Shown here: in pieces, positions 16,470 through 24,669 of the stretch
How positions within the stretch are numbered: the stretch's first letter is position 1
How the letters are laid out: every line of letters starts with the position of its first letter
Assembly (NCBI GenBank): GCA_001730015.1
Contig: MDLA01000109.1
Location: 129,836-164,835 of the forward strand
DNA from: Chromatiales bacterium (ex Bugula neritina AB1)
GTDB lineage: Bacteria; Pseudomonadota; Gammaproteobacteria; Granulosicoccales; Granulosicoccaceae
DNA: 35,000 bases
Direction of reading: 5' to 3'
Position numbers and translations under genes: made by a program
Notes under the pieces: generated by a model
Database searches by the model: none
The model's input: only the letters and a program-made list of their open reading frames with translations
What the model was told of the DNA's origin: nothing

Positions 16470-16643
16470 CCCGCATTATTCACGGGATTGACGGGATCTC
16501 ACTTGATCTTTGATTCTACAGAGAATTTTTCTCTTGCAAATATCAGTAAGTATTCGACGCGCAAAGAAAATCCACTGCTAAATCCCATGGATTGAATAAA
16601 TAAGGTCGGCGCGATATCCTCGCCACCCCATGAGTAATGCGGG
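16470..16643 (+). repeat. MITE-like foldback element, copy B (direct orientation)
   Basis: A 174-bp copy has the same ends (CCCGCATTATTCACGGG; reverse complement of the right end CCCGCATTACTCATGGGG) and the same interior as copy A. Flanks are CTAA on the left and CTGA on the right, a 4-bp duplication with one change. Its right end is continued by a 23-bp tandem duplication. It lies between the hydroxyacid dehydrogenase and the ABC transporter genes. Confidence 0.85.
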
Positions 16644-16680
16644 CTGAGACAGGCTGTTAATGCGGGCTGAGACAGGCTGT
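16635..16680 (+). repeat. 23-bp perfect tandem duplication at the MITE B edge
   Basis: TAATGCGGGCTGAGACAGGC plus TGT occurs twice back to back (16635-16657 and 16658-16680) without a mismatch. The first nine bases are the element's own right end and the rest is flanking DNA, so the duplication arose after or during insertion. Confidence 0.9.
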
Positions 16681-16741
16681 CAAGACCAGCGGTTGATGTC
16701 CGGTTGTAAAGTAACCTATCGATAAAGCGGAGGAAAATTTA

Positions 16742-17764
16742 ATGCGCAAACTCAATCGTCGTCAGGTGCTGGCGCTAATGGGCACCACTCTGGCTGCCGG
16801 GAGCTTCAGTACCCAGGTATTGGCTGAAAAGAAAAAAATAAAGGTAGGCGCATTGCGCTTTACCTCGCATGCTGCAAGCTTTATAGCATTTGAACGAGGC
16901 TATTTCGCGGATGCCGGGCTCGAAGTCGAATTCGTATTTTTCCAGGCGGCACAACCGATGGCTGTTGCTATTGCCAGCGGCGATATTGACTACGCGGTGA
17001 CGGCTGTATCCGGCGGTCTGATCAGCCTTGCGCAAAAAGGTGCTATCAAAGTGATCGGCGGAGCGCTCAGCGAAGAAGCCGGCATTGATGGTCAGAAAAT
17101 TCTGGTATCAGACGCAGTGTTTCAGGCTGGTGGGAAGACTCCTGCAGATCTGAACGGCAGTAACTGGGCAGTAACTCAGTCGGGTTCGTCATTTCACTAT
17201 ATGGGGGCGAAGATAGCTGCGGCGGAAGGTATTGAACTGAAGTTCAGGCCTCTGCAGAAAGTCGGAGCCATTATCGGTGCGCTTAAGTCCGGGCAGGTGG
17301 ATGCCTGGTCCATTGTTCCCCATATCGCCAAGCCGCTGGCGGGTTCCGGTGCGGTGCACATTGTGGGTAATGTTGCTGACTACCTCCCGGACTATCAGGT
17401 GACTACGGTTTTCACATCGACCCGCAACGCGTCGGATAATCGAGATCAGACGGAGCGCTTTTTGAAAGCATTCAGCCAGGGAGTTGATGACTATGCAGCG
17501 GCGATGATCGATAAATCAGGCGGCGATAAAGGCGTAAATGACATGGTCGATCTGATTCATAAATATGTCTATGCTGATCGACCGCGTGAAAAAGCAGCAC
17601 CTTCTATAATTAACGGAACAATGCGTGTAAGTAGCGGTGCTGCCCTGAATATCAGCTCTATTGAGGATCAGCTTAAATGGTTCCAGTCGGAAGGATTGGT
17701 CGACGCATCTATAACGCTTGATACCCTGGTTGACCGGAGTTATGTCGAGATTACAGGTGGATAA
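16742..17764 (+). CDS. ABC transporter substrate-binding protein (NMT1/TauA/SsuA type), Tat-like signal
   Basis: The 340-residue periplasmic binding protein belongs to the nitrate/sulfonate/taurine/thiamine-precursor group. Its N-terminus, MRKLNRRQVLALMG followed by a hydrophobic stretch and VLAEKKK, has a twin-arginine look, so Tat export is likely. The mature start KIKVGALRFTSHAASFIAFERGYFADAGL is the usual first strand and helix of the family. It should capture the solute and deliver it to the two genes downstream. A GGAGG ribosome site lies eight bases before the ATG. The 39-nt gap to the ATPase gene supports one operon. The solute is not readable; taurine- or sulfonate-like or aromatic acids are all possible. 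Confidence 0.92.
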   Translation: MRKLNRRQVLALMGTTLAAGSFSTQVLAEKKKIKVGALRFTSHAASFIAFERGYFADAGLEVEFVFFQAAQPMAVAIASGDIDYAVTAVSGGLISLAQKGAIKVIGGALSEEAGIDGQKILVSDAVFQAGGKTPADLNGSNWAVTQSGSSFHYMGAKIAAAEGIELKFRPLQKVGAIIGALKSGQVDAWSIVPHIAKPLAGSGAVHIVGNVADYLPDYQVTTVFTSTRNASDNRDQTERFLKAFSQGVDDYAAAMIDKSGGDKGVNDMVDLIHKYVYADRPREKAAPSIINGTMRVSSGAALNISSIEDQLKWFQSEGLVDASITLDTLVDRSYVEITGG

Positions 17765-17803
17765 CCTAAATTTGGCTGCTGCTGAGTAACGCCGCCGGCG
17801 CTT

Positions 17804-18571
17804 GTGGAAATACGGCTCGAGAATCTAGGTCATACCTACGATGACGTACAAGTTCTGCGGGATATCACACTGGATATTCCCGACGGTCAGATAGTATGCA
17901 TCATTGGACCGTCCGGTTGCGGCAAATCTACCTTGCTACGTTTTATAGGTGGGCTGGAAGTGCCGGCAGACGGGCGGGTGCTTCAGGTTGGGCAACTACC
18001 TGAAGCGTGCCTTAATCCACTGACCTATATTTTTCAGGAGTTTGCTCTTCTTCCCTGGCGATCTGTGGCCGGCAATGTATCGCTGGTGCTGGAGGATCAT
18101 GGCCTCGGAAGTGCTCGAACGAAAGCTATTATAGATGATGTACTAGATCGCACACGGCTCAGTGATTTTGCGGCTGCACTACCCAGGCAACTATCTGGTG
18201 GAATGAAACAGAGGGTGGCGATCGCCAGAGCGCTGGCGGTCAATCCTGCAGTCTTGTTGATGGACGAGCCGCTGTCTGCACTCGATAGCCAGACACGCGA
18301 ACTACTGATGGATGATCTGGTATCGCTGTGGACAAGAAAGCCGTTTACCGGCGTTTACGTGACCCATAATCTGGCAGAAGCTGTGCGTCTCGGGCACTCC
18401 ATTGTCGTGCTTTCGCGAAGACCCGGTGTGATTAGAAAAATTTTAAAGATCGAAAAGCCGCTCGCCGAACGCAAATTCGGTGATGCTGAGCTCGAAAGTT
18501 ATCAAAAAGAATTGTGGCAACTGATGTGTGACGAGGCCCGGGCTGCTGATGCGGAGTTGATTGGTGTCTGA
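17804..18571 (+). CDS. ABC transporter ATP-binding protein (nitrate/sulfonate/taurine type)
   Basis: The 255-residue cytoplasmic ATPase powers the importer. Walker A is GPSGCGKST (35-43), the signature is LSGGMKQRVAIARAL, Walker B runs into VLLMDEPLSALD, and the switch histidine is in VTHNLAEA. FQEFALLPWRSVAGNV at the Q-loop is typical of the TauB/SsuB subfamily. It begins with GTG at 17804 and lacks a clear ribosome site. Its end overlaps the permease start by 8 nt (11 if the TTG at 18561 is used), so translation is probably coupled. Confidence 0.95.
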   Translation: MEIRLENLGHTYDDVQVLRDITLDIPDGQIVCIIGPSGCGKSTLLRFIGGLEVPADGRVLQVGQLPEACLNPLTYIFQEFALLPWRSVAGNVSLVLEDHGLGSARTKAIIDDVLDRTRLSDFAAALPRQLSGGMKQRVAIARALAVNPAVLLMDEPLSALDSQTRELLMDDLVSLWTRKPFTGVYVTHNLAEAVRLGHSIVVLSRRPGVIRKILKIEKPLAERKFGDAELESYQKELWQLMCDEARAADAELIGV

Positions 18572-19391
18572 AAGTCCTGAAAGCAACCTCAAAAATTCAC
18601 CTGAAAACGCAAAAGAAGTTTCCTTTCGTGGTGGTGGTTTCAAACCGAAACCGCGTCGATGGGTCGGGCTGGCTGTTTTTATTGTGATAATTGCGTTGGC
18701 CGAATGGGGTACCAGAGCCGGGTGGATATCGGCTTTAACACTGCCTGTACCATCTGATGTATTGCGTACATTCCAGGAGCTTTATAGCAGTGGCCTTCTG
18801 TTCAAGCACCTGTTGCCATCTTTGAGTCGTTTGCTGGTCGGTGCTTTTATTGGCGTGATGGTCGGGGTCTGTATCGGAATACTGATGGGTCTTTTCTCCT
18901 ATGTTCGCTCCGGCATGGTGCCGCTTGTTGCTGCTATTTTTCCCATACCGAAAATTGCCCTGTTGCCGCTGTTTGTCATCTGGTTCGGGATCGGGGAAGG
19001 ATCAAAATACGCGTTGATTGCATTTGGCACTTTTACACCGACGGTTGTTGCAACCTATGGAGCGGTCGATAATATTGACCGTACATTAATTCGTATGGGA
19101 CAGAGCTTTGGGCTTTCGTGGTTTTCTATTGTGCGCAAGATCGTTTTGCCGGGGGCGATGCCGGGTATATTGTCGGGTTTGCGTATCAGTCTGGCGATTG
19201 CCATTATTTTACTGGTCGCCGCTGAAATGCTTGGTGCAGAATACGGCATTGGTGCGTATATTCTTGAAGCCGGATCACTCTATGATCTGGAGCGGCTGTT
19301 TGTTGGAGTAATTATTTTATCGCTGCTTGGTGTTTTGATGAGTGCTGTAATAGCCTTAATCGAACGAAGGCTGCTGAATTGGCGTACTTGA
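18564..19391 (+). CDS. ABC transporter permease (nitrate/sulfonate/taurine type)
   Basis: The 275-residue inner-membrane permease has about six hydrophobic segments after a hydrophilic, basic N-terminal leader of about 35 residues. The EAA-like coupling loop (GQSFGLSWFSIVRKIVLPGA, then MPGILSGLRI) is plain and contacts the ATPase. PIPKIALLPLFVIWFGIGE is characteristic of the TauC/SsuC family. I prefer the GTG at 18564, seven bases after GGAG, to the TTG three bases earlier. It closes the three-gene importer and converges on the TRAP genes with a 71-nt gap in which I see no convincing terminator. Confidence 0.94.
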   Translation: MSESPESNLKNSPENAKEVSFRGGGFKPKPRRWVGLAVFIVIIALAEWGTRAGWISALTLPVPSDVLRTFQELYSSGLLFKHLLPSLSRLLVGAFIGVMVGVCIGILMGLFSYVRSGMVPLVAAIFPIPKIALLPLFVIWFGIGEGSKYALIAFGTFTPTVVATYGAVDNIDRTLIRMGQSFGLSWFSIVRKIVLPGAMPGILSGLRISLAIAIILLVAAEMLGAEYGIGAYILEAGSLYDLERLFVGVIILSLLGVLMSAVIALIERRLLNWRT

Positions 19392-19462
19392 GGCTGGGCA
19401 GAATTAACGCCTGCCGAGGACTGCATGTACTTTAGCTGCCTTTATAAAAATAATTAAAAATA

Positions 19463-20779
19463 TCAGCTCATTGCTTTTGGCAGAAATAATACGATCGAGG
19501 GTACCAATACCAGTAGTGCCAGCCGCAATATATCGGCTATCCAGAATGGCGTTACGCCTTTGAAAATTGTTCCGGTAGTGACATCTCCCACAACGCCTTT
19601 GAGAATAAATACGTTCAGCCCCACCGGTGGAGTGATCAGGCTTATCTCGGTTACAACAACAACCACAATACCAAACCATACCGGGTCGTAGCCCAGGTCT
19701 CGAACCAGCGGGAAAAAAATCGGCACGGTCAGCAGCAACATGGACAAGCTCTCAAATACGCAGCCAAGTGCAATATAGATCGACAGAATCATCAGCATGA
19801 CTACCCACGGGGCAACGTCGTAACCGGTGACTGCTGCAAGCAGGCTTTCCGGCAACCCGGCTATGTTGATGAAATTGGAAAAGATCCATGCACCGATCAA
19901 CACACTGAACAAAGCGGCGGAAGTAAACGCAGCTTCTTTCAGTACATCAAATGTGTCTTTGACGGTAAGTGCTTTTCGGAGCAGCGCGATTATAAAAGCT
20001 CCGGTCGCTCCCATGCCGGCTGCTTCTGTTGGAGAGAAGGCCAGGTGAAGCGGCCAGAAATCCAGTGCCCCGTATAAGCCGCCGATGACCAGAAAAAACA
20101 GCAGCAGTACGGCCCATACGCCTTTCATGGCAGCTAGTCTTTGTGTCCAGGGCGTTCTCTCGCCGGCTGGGCCTGCTGCCGGATTTCTACTGACGGTAAA
20201 TTTCACTGCGGCGAGATAAAATCCGATGCCGAGTGCTCCTGGAACGATACCGGCGATGAACAGTTTCCCGATTGATGTTTCAGTGAGCAGGCCATAGATG
20301 ACTAGAATAACGGACGGTGGAATTAAAATTCCGAGTGTTCCACCTGCGGCGATTGATGCGGTGGAAAGACTGTCGCTGTAGCCATAACGTCGCATCTCTG
20401 GCATCGCCACTTTCGACATGGTGGCAGCGGTGGCGAGCGAAGACCCGCAAATAGCCGCAAAGCCTCCACAAGCAACAATAGTGGCCATTGCCAGCCCGCC
20501 ACGCAGGTGACCGAGAAAAGCAAAAGATACGCGGTACAGTTCTTTGCTGATGCCACCTTTATTAACGAATAGCCCCATCAGTATAAACAGCGGCACTACG
20601 CTGAGCCCGTAGTCCTGGCTGGCATCGATAATGAGTCGGGAGACCATCGAAATTGCGCCGCGATAGCTGGTTTCCAGCATATAGCCGATCATACCGACAA
20701 GGCCCATCGCGAACGCTATCGGCATACGAAGCAGTACCAGCGTTAATACAACTGCAAAGCCGATCAATCCTTCAATCAT
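19463..20779 (-). CDS. dctM: TRAP transporter large permease (DctM type)
   Basis: The 438-residue protein, with about 12 hydrophobic segments, is the transport subunit of a tripartite ATP-independent periplasmic importer that uses an ion gradient. Family marks include the opening VLTLVLLRMPIAFAMGLVG, ALCGSS-like AAICGSSLATAATMSKVAMP, the mid motif GGTLGILIPPSVILVIYG, and the C-terminal EISLITPPVGLNVFILKG. The ATG at 20779 lies eight bases inside the small-subunit gene, as is common for TRAP pairs. It pairs with the small permease and the binding protein immediately upstream. Confidence 0.96.
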   Translation of the reverse strand: MIEGLIGFAVVLTLVLLRMPIAFAMGLVGMIGYMLETSYRGAISMVSRLIIDASQDYGLSVVPLFILMGLFVNKGGISKELYRVSFAFLGHLRGGLAMATIVACGGFAAICGSSLATAATMSKVAMPEMRRYGYSDSLSTASIAAGGTLGILIPPSVILVIYGLLTETSIGKLFIAGIVPGALGIGFYLAAVKFTVSRNPAAGPAGERTPWTQRLAAMKGVWAVLLLFFLVIGGLYGALDFWPLHLAFSPTEAAGMGATGAFIIALLRKALTVKDTFDVLKEAAFTSAALFSVLIGAWIFSNFINIAGLPESLLAAVTGYDVAPWVVMLMILSIYIALGCVFESLSMLLLTVPIFFPLVRDLGYDPVWFGIVVVVVTEISLITPPVGLNVFILKGVVGDVTTGTIFKGVTPFWIADILRLALLVLVPSIVLFLPKAMS

Positions 20780-21329
20780 GGTTTGCTAATTCCGAGCTGC
20801 CGCTTGAGGTTCCTGTCGAGTCTTCTGAGCAGTTGGCTGGCGGAGATGACGCAAAAAGCTCGGTCAGTCCGCGTAGCACTAGTACTACTGCTGTGATAAA
20901 AGTCATTGCCGCTATAAACCAGGCGATATAGAACTGCGGAATATTCAGATACTCTGTGGTATCACCGTAGGATCTGGCGCGTTCTGCCAGAACTGAAACG
21001 CGCTCGGCCGGCAGCACCAGTAAGGCACCACAAATGATATACATGAGGCTGTCGCGAATTCGGGTAATTAACGGGTGGCGGATGAAGGAGTCGAGAAGAT
21101 CAACCACAATATGTTCGCCACGCGCTGATAATACAGGCAGCACCGAAAAGACAATGATTGCCATGAATAAACGCGTGAGTTCGGTTGCGGCTTCAATCGG
21201 GGCGTTGAAAGCAGAGCGCAGGATAACATCGGTAAAGGTCATCAGCATGAGTGCAAATAGAGTGATGCAGGCCAGCCAAACGGGTAGGGCTGCCAGCCGA
21301 TCTGCCCAGCGTTTAAACTGTTTTTGCAA
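20772..21329 (-). CDS. dctQ: TRAP transporter small permease (DctQ type)
   Basis: The 185-residue protein has four hydrophobic segments, the first at LPVWLACITLFALMLMTFTDV, and fits the DctQ fold that supports the large permease. Its most typical stretch is TDVILRSAFNAPIEAATELTRLFM. The tail is hydrophilic and Ser-rich (about 165-185). It appears to start at TTG 21329 without a clear ribosome site; no ATG or GTG was seen just upstream. It overlaps dctM by eight bases and is separated from dctP by 162 nt containing a stable hairpin. Confidence 0.9.
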   Translation of the reverse strand: MQKQFKRWADRLAALPVWLACITLFALMLMTFTDVILRSAFNAPIEAATELTRLFMAIIVFSVLPVLSARGEHIVVDLLDSFIRHPLITRIRDSLMYIICGALLVLPAERVSVLAERARSYGDTTEYLNIPQFYIAWFIAAMTFITAVVLVLRGLTELFASSPPANCSEDSTGTSSGSSELANHD

Positions 21330-21446
21330 GGATGAAGGTGTGGAGGCGATGGCGCGGTCTCTTGAAGCCAGGATCTAAATCTGGCCGTGTTTTTTTATTC
21401 GGGTGAAGTTGTGCTGCCACAGCTGAAAATGAGTAAACAGTGAACC

Positions 21447-21469
21447 ACCCGGCGGCGCTGCCACCGGGT
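21447..21469 (-). promoter_or_regulatory. GC-rich hairpin between dctP and dctQ
   Basis: ACCCGGCGGC pairs with GCCACCGGGT around a three-base loop. It lies just downstream of the dctP stop on the transcribed strand and has no good U-run. Such hairpins often protect or attenuate the message so that binding protein exceeds permease; that role is inferred. Confidence 0.5.
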
Positions 21470-21491
21470 AAGAGCAGCATTATTGGTTTAG

Positions 21492-22517
21492 CTATTTTGC
21501 CATTTCTGTTTTAACCATCGCGTGAGCCGCCTCTGCGTCAACGCCTTTTTCCTTCAATTCACCGAGTACTTTGGCGGTGATTTTCTGTGCAATGTCCGCG
21601 TAGGCGGTAGCGTCGGCATCGCTGGCGACAACTATTGTGTTGCCTTCAGCTGAAGTGGTGGCGTCACGGCCGATCTGATCAATCTTATCCCATACCGATC
21701 CGAACATCCTGCTGGCAGGCTCGCCAAATACTTTTTCATCCAGCGCGCTTTGGATGTCTGCGGGCAGCGAGTCGAATTTCTCCTGGCTCATCAAAACGGC
21801 AAATGATCCCCGATAAAAACCACCGGGCATTTCATAAACGTTTTTGGCGACTTCGGTAAGTTTGAACCCTTTACGACCTTCGTACGGCATAGCTACTGCA
21901 TCGGCTGCGCCTGAGGCTAGAGTTTCATAGACTTTAGGTGCGGGAACACGAATTCCAACCAGACCGAGTTCAGCGCCAACATCGCCGGAAACTCCGCCAC
22001 CAAGACGCGTTTTTAAACCATCGAGATCGGCTAGGGAATTGACACTGGCATTTGTATGGATCTGCCCGGGGCCGTGGGTTGTTAATGCGACAAGTTTAAC
22101 CCCCTTGTGCTCATTCATGGCTGCGAGGTGAGCTTCGTGCACGCGCCAGTACGCAACTGAGGCAGCTTCTGCGTTGCCTTCGTAACCTGGTAGTTCGATC
22201 AGTTTGGTACCGACGAAACGCCCTGGCTGATAGCCATGAAATATAATGGTCATGTCCGCTGCACCGTCCATTACCAGATCCATTTGAGCCGGCGGTGGAG
22301 CAAGGCCTAGTTTTAGTTCGGTTGTTACGCGGCCATCGGTTGCTTCTTCGATCATGCTGGTCAACCCGGGCCACATCATTGCGTTGATGCCGTGGGTCGG
22401 GGGTGTCCAGCTCGAGATGGTGAGCGTGTGATCAGCAGCTTGTACAGCGCCTGTCGCGGCAATTGCAACGGAAACGGCCATCAGGCAGGAGGCGGCCAGT
22501 TTTTGAGGTTTGTTCAT
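21492..22517 (-). CDS. dctP: TRAP transporter substrate-binding protein (DctP type)
   Basis: The 341-residue protein has a Sec signal peptide (basic MNKPQK, hydrophobic core, cleavage near AVQA/AD). The mature protein begins TLTISSWTPPTHGINAMMWP, the usual first strand of DctP-family solute receptors. The family arginine that binds the solute carboxylate probably lies in GLKTRLGGG. It captures an organic acid in the periplasm and hands it to DctQM. The ATG at 22517 has GGAG about ten bases upstream. It is the first gene of the TRAP unit and diverges from the LysE gene across 273 bp in which I saw no clear operator. Confidence 0.95.
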   Translation of the reverse strand: MNKPQKLAASCLMAVSVAIAATGAVQAADHTLTISSWTPPTHGINAMMWPGLTSMIEEATDGRVTTELKLGLAPPPAQMDLVMDGAADMTIIFHGYQPGRFVGTKLIELPGYEGNAEAASVAYWRVHEAHLAAMNEHKGVKLVALTTHGPGQIHTNASVNSLADLDGLKTRLGGGVSGDVGAELGLVGIRVPAPKVYETLASGAADAVAMPYEGRKGFKLTEVAKNVYEMPGGFYRGSFAVLMSQEKFDSLPADIQSALDEKVFGEPASRMFGSVWDKIDQIGRDATTSAEGNTIVVASDADATAYADIAQKITAKVLGELKEKGVDAEAAHAMVKTEMAK

Positions 22518-22790
22518 CTAGTTAGGGTCTCCGGTGATTTCCGCTGAGTGTAACCGAATTGTTGACAATCGTCGCCTGTGTTGTTACTCAAAAGCCCCGA
22601 CGTATCGCCGGCTGTCGGATGAATTTCGTCAACCAAAATTTGAGGGCCTCGGTTGTGTATTGCGTGACCCAGTTGCCCGGATCGCTGTATCCATTGACTA
22701 TATGATTGAAATTACACGTAGTATTCTCGCTGTATGAGAGTGGTAATCTTAAACCGGCGATCTACTCAACCATGTGCGGGCAAAGGATAA

Positions 22791-23417
22791 GTGTTGGAAA
22801 TATCGTGGATTCTTTTTATTGTTGCGTCCGTTGCGGTAATACTGACGCCGGGGCAGGATATGGTGCTGGTGATGTCGCGTTCCATCGCACAGGGTGCGTA
22901 TGCCGGTGTTGTGACAGCTGCCGGTGTTAGTGTCGGTCTGGTGCTGCACACGATACTTGCCACACTGGGTGTGGGTGCCGTCGTTCAGGCTTCTGAATTA
23001 TTGTTTACACTGATGAAGATACTGGGCGCTGGCTATTTGATTTATCTTGGAGTGACACTCATCGCGTCGAGCTCCAGTGCAACCATGCTTGCTACTGCGT
23101 CGCCACGGTCAGATGGGAGATTATTTCTGGATGGTACAATCTCGAACGTGTCGAATCCCAAAATTGCAATATTTTACTTCGCCTTTCTCCCGCAGTTCGT
23201 CGGGGCAGAATCGGAAAATACCGTGCTGGCTATTTTTTTCCTGGGTATATGCTTCGCGTTGATAACGTTTATTATAAAAGGGCCTGTCGGTTATTTCTCC
23301 GGCTTGCTGTCCACCTGGTTTAGAAGCAATCCGCTAGTTTTACGAAATATATACAGGTTAAGTGGAATTACACTAATTGTGCTCGGTGTTAAGCTGGTTT
23401 TTGAGGAGCGTGTGTAG
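22791..23417 (+). CDS. LysE/RhtB family translocator
   Basis: The 208-residue membrane protein has about six hydrophobic segments and the family motif TPGQDMVLVMSRSIAQGAYAGVVTAAGVSVG close to the N-terminus. These proteins export amino acids such as lysine, homoserine or threonine, or related small metabolites. AGGA lies three bases before the GTG at 22791 and six before the TTG at 22794, so the start could be one codon later. The GNAT gene follows after about 50 nt on the same strand and may be co-transcribed. Confidence 0.93.
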   Translation: MLEISWILFIVASVAVILTPGQDMVLVMSRSIAQGAYAGVVTAAGVSVGLVLHTILATLGVGAVVQASELLFTLMKILGAGYLIYLGVTLIASSSSATMLATASPRSDGRLFLDGTISNVSNPKIAIFYFAFLPQFVGAESENTVLAIFFLGICFALITFIIKGPVGYFSGLLSTWFRSNPLVLRNIYRLSGITLIVLGVKLVFEERV

Positions 23418-23467
23418 TATGCCAGTTGAACTGCACTGGAGCTCAACAAGGCCGAGGAAGAATCGAT

Positions 23468-23923
23468 ATGGGAATTGATCATAAGATCAGGGCGGCGCAG
23501 CCGGGTGACAGGGAGGGTCTAACGGGGTGCATTAAATCCGCCTATTCAATTTATCAGAACGAGATACCGGATTTACCGGATGTGGCTGCGGGTATAGCTG
23601 TCGCTATTGTAGAAAAATCGGTATGGGTTGTGACAGATAGAGAGATCGTGGTGGGCGGAATGATTTTAGATATCGATACCGATTATCTCGTTCTTGAAAA
23701 TATTGCAGTTCATCGCGACCATGGGCGAAAAGGGGTGGGGAAATTACTCATCGCGCATTGTGAGTCTGAATGTCGCAGGTTGAAATTCGCGGAAATTCGC
23801 CTGAGTACACATGAGGCTATGCCAGAGAATATTGCTCTATATCAGCATCTGGGGTGGTGCATCACTCAGAAAACGGGCAATAAAGTACACATGACTAAAA
23901 AGATCTTGGCTAGTGAAATTTGA
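23468..23923 (+). CDS. GNAT family N-acetyltransferase
   Basis: The 151-residue protein has the GNAT acetyl-CoA fold: opening strand KIRAAQPGDREGLTGCI, a beta4 segment LENIAVHRDHGRKGVGKLLI carrying the R/Q-x-x-G-x-G/A acetyl-CoA loop (here RKGVGK), and the closing motif NIALYQHLGW. The substrate is unknown; small amines or protein amino groups are the usual acceptors. I set the start at the ATG at 23468 because GAGGAAG lies seven bases upstream; a TTG 14 codons earlier is in frame but unlikely. It follows the LysE exporter. Confidence 0.9.
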   Translation: MGIDHKIRAAQPGDREGLTGCIKSAYSIYQNEIPDLPDVAAGIAVAIVEKSVWVVTDREIVVGGMILDIDTDYLVLENIAVHRDHGRKGVGKLLIAHCESECRRLKFAEIRLSTHEAMPENIALYQHLGWCITQKTGNKVHMTKKILASEI

Positions 23924-23934
23924 GTGATAGCCGG

Positions 23935-24516
23935 TTATTGTGCCAGCAGTGAATCGATAAGCTGAATCCAGTCTTCTGTGCTTGACTGATGGTTGACAGG
24001 TACGTTGTCGGCATTATTGATCAGGAAGGTTGGTGTGCCCCATACCGCTCTGGTTGCGCTATAGCGAATAGGAGTGCGGCCCTGTTCGTAGATCTCACTG
24101 GAAGCCATTTTTTTCTGAAAGGCAGCTGCCTCAACACCAGCGTCGTGTGTCTGCGCGAATTCCGTGATCAGCTCGATCAGATCTGCGTGGGTTTTGTGTT
24201 TGAAGGGTTCGTTATAGAAGAGGTCTTGCTGTTCGTAGAGAAAGCTTGTGAAGTCGCGGAATTTTTCGGCGTTGCCATCGGCGAGAGCGAGCAAACCGAG
24301 GCTGATATCCCAGCTTTGTCGGTGATTACTGAGGGTAATCAGGTGGACCGTGAGTGAAAGCGGCTTGCCTTGATAATGTTCGAGCAGGCTCACCAAAGTT
24401 GGCTAGGCCTTTTTCGAGTGCGGGCACTGGATATCTATAAATGCATCTATTCGTACTTGTGCAGCGGGATCACCCAGGATAAAGCCACTGGGCTTTGGAG
24501 GAATAGGAATGGCCAT
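23935..24516 (-). pseudogene. DsbA-like thioredoxin-fold gene interrupted by an in-frame amber codon
   Basis: From the ATG at 24516 the frame reads 37 residues (MAIPIPPKPSGF, then GDPAAQVRIDAFIDIQCPHSKKA), meets TAG at 24403-24405, and continues in the same frame for 155 more codons. The continuation (PTLVSLLEHYQG, and later RAVWGTPTFLIN with a cis-proline) is the rest of a DsbA-type fold. The active-site segment IQCPHS has one cysteine of the usual CxxC. One base change (TGG, Trp, to TAG) explains the break. An in-frame TAA directly before the ATG fixes the start. This is either a recent pseudogene, a sequencing error or a readthrough codon. A downstream GTG or TTG could make only the helical part without the redox motif. 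Confidence 0.8.
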
Positions 24517-24669
24517 TTATTCGTGTTACCTGAATTGGTTCCGTTGATGTCGACTGTTGCTTTTGTGCAGGTCGCCACAAAGGTTGATAAGGTAGTTGGA
24601 AATTATACACGTTCTGACACCAGTGAGGCTAGCACCACCACGGCTGGCCCGGTCGTCGTGGTCAGATTG

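Noticed and set aside
21366..21392. Plus-strand terminator-like hairpin (GCCAG...CTGGC followed by a T-run)
   Set aside because: No plus-strand gene lies upstream; it falls just before dctQ on the opposite strand and is probably fortuitous, though an antisense transcript is not excluded.
23426..23467. TTG start extending the GNAT protein by 14 residues
   Set aside because: The ATG at 23468 has a strong ribosome site and gives the normal family N-terminus.
24634..24662. Hairpin after the ArsP-type gene as a terminator
   Set aside because: The 9-bp stem has a mismatch, a long loop and no U-run on the transcribed strand.
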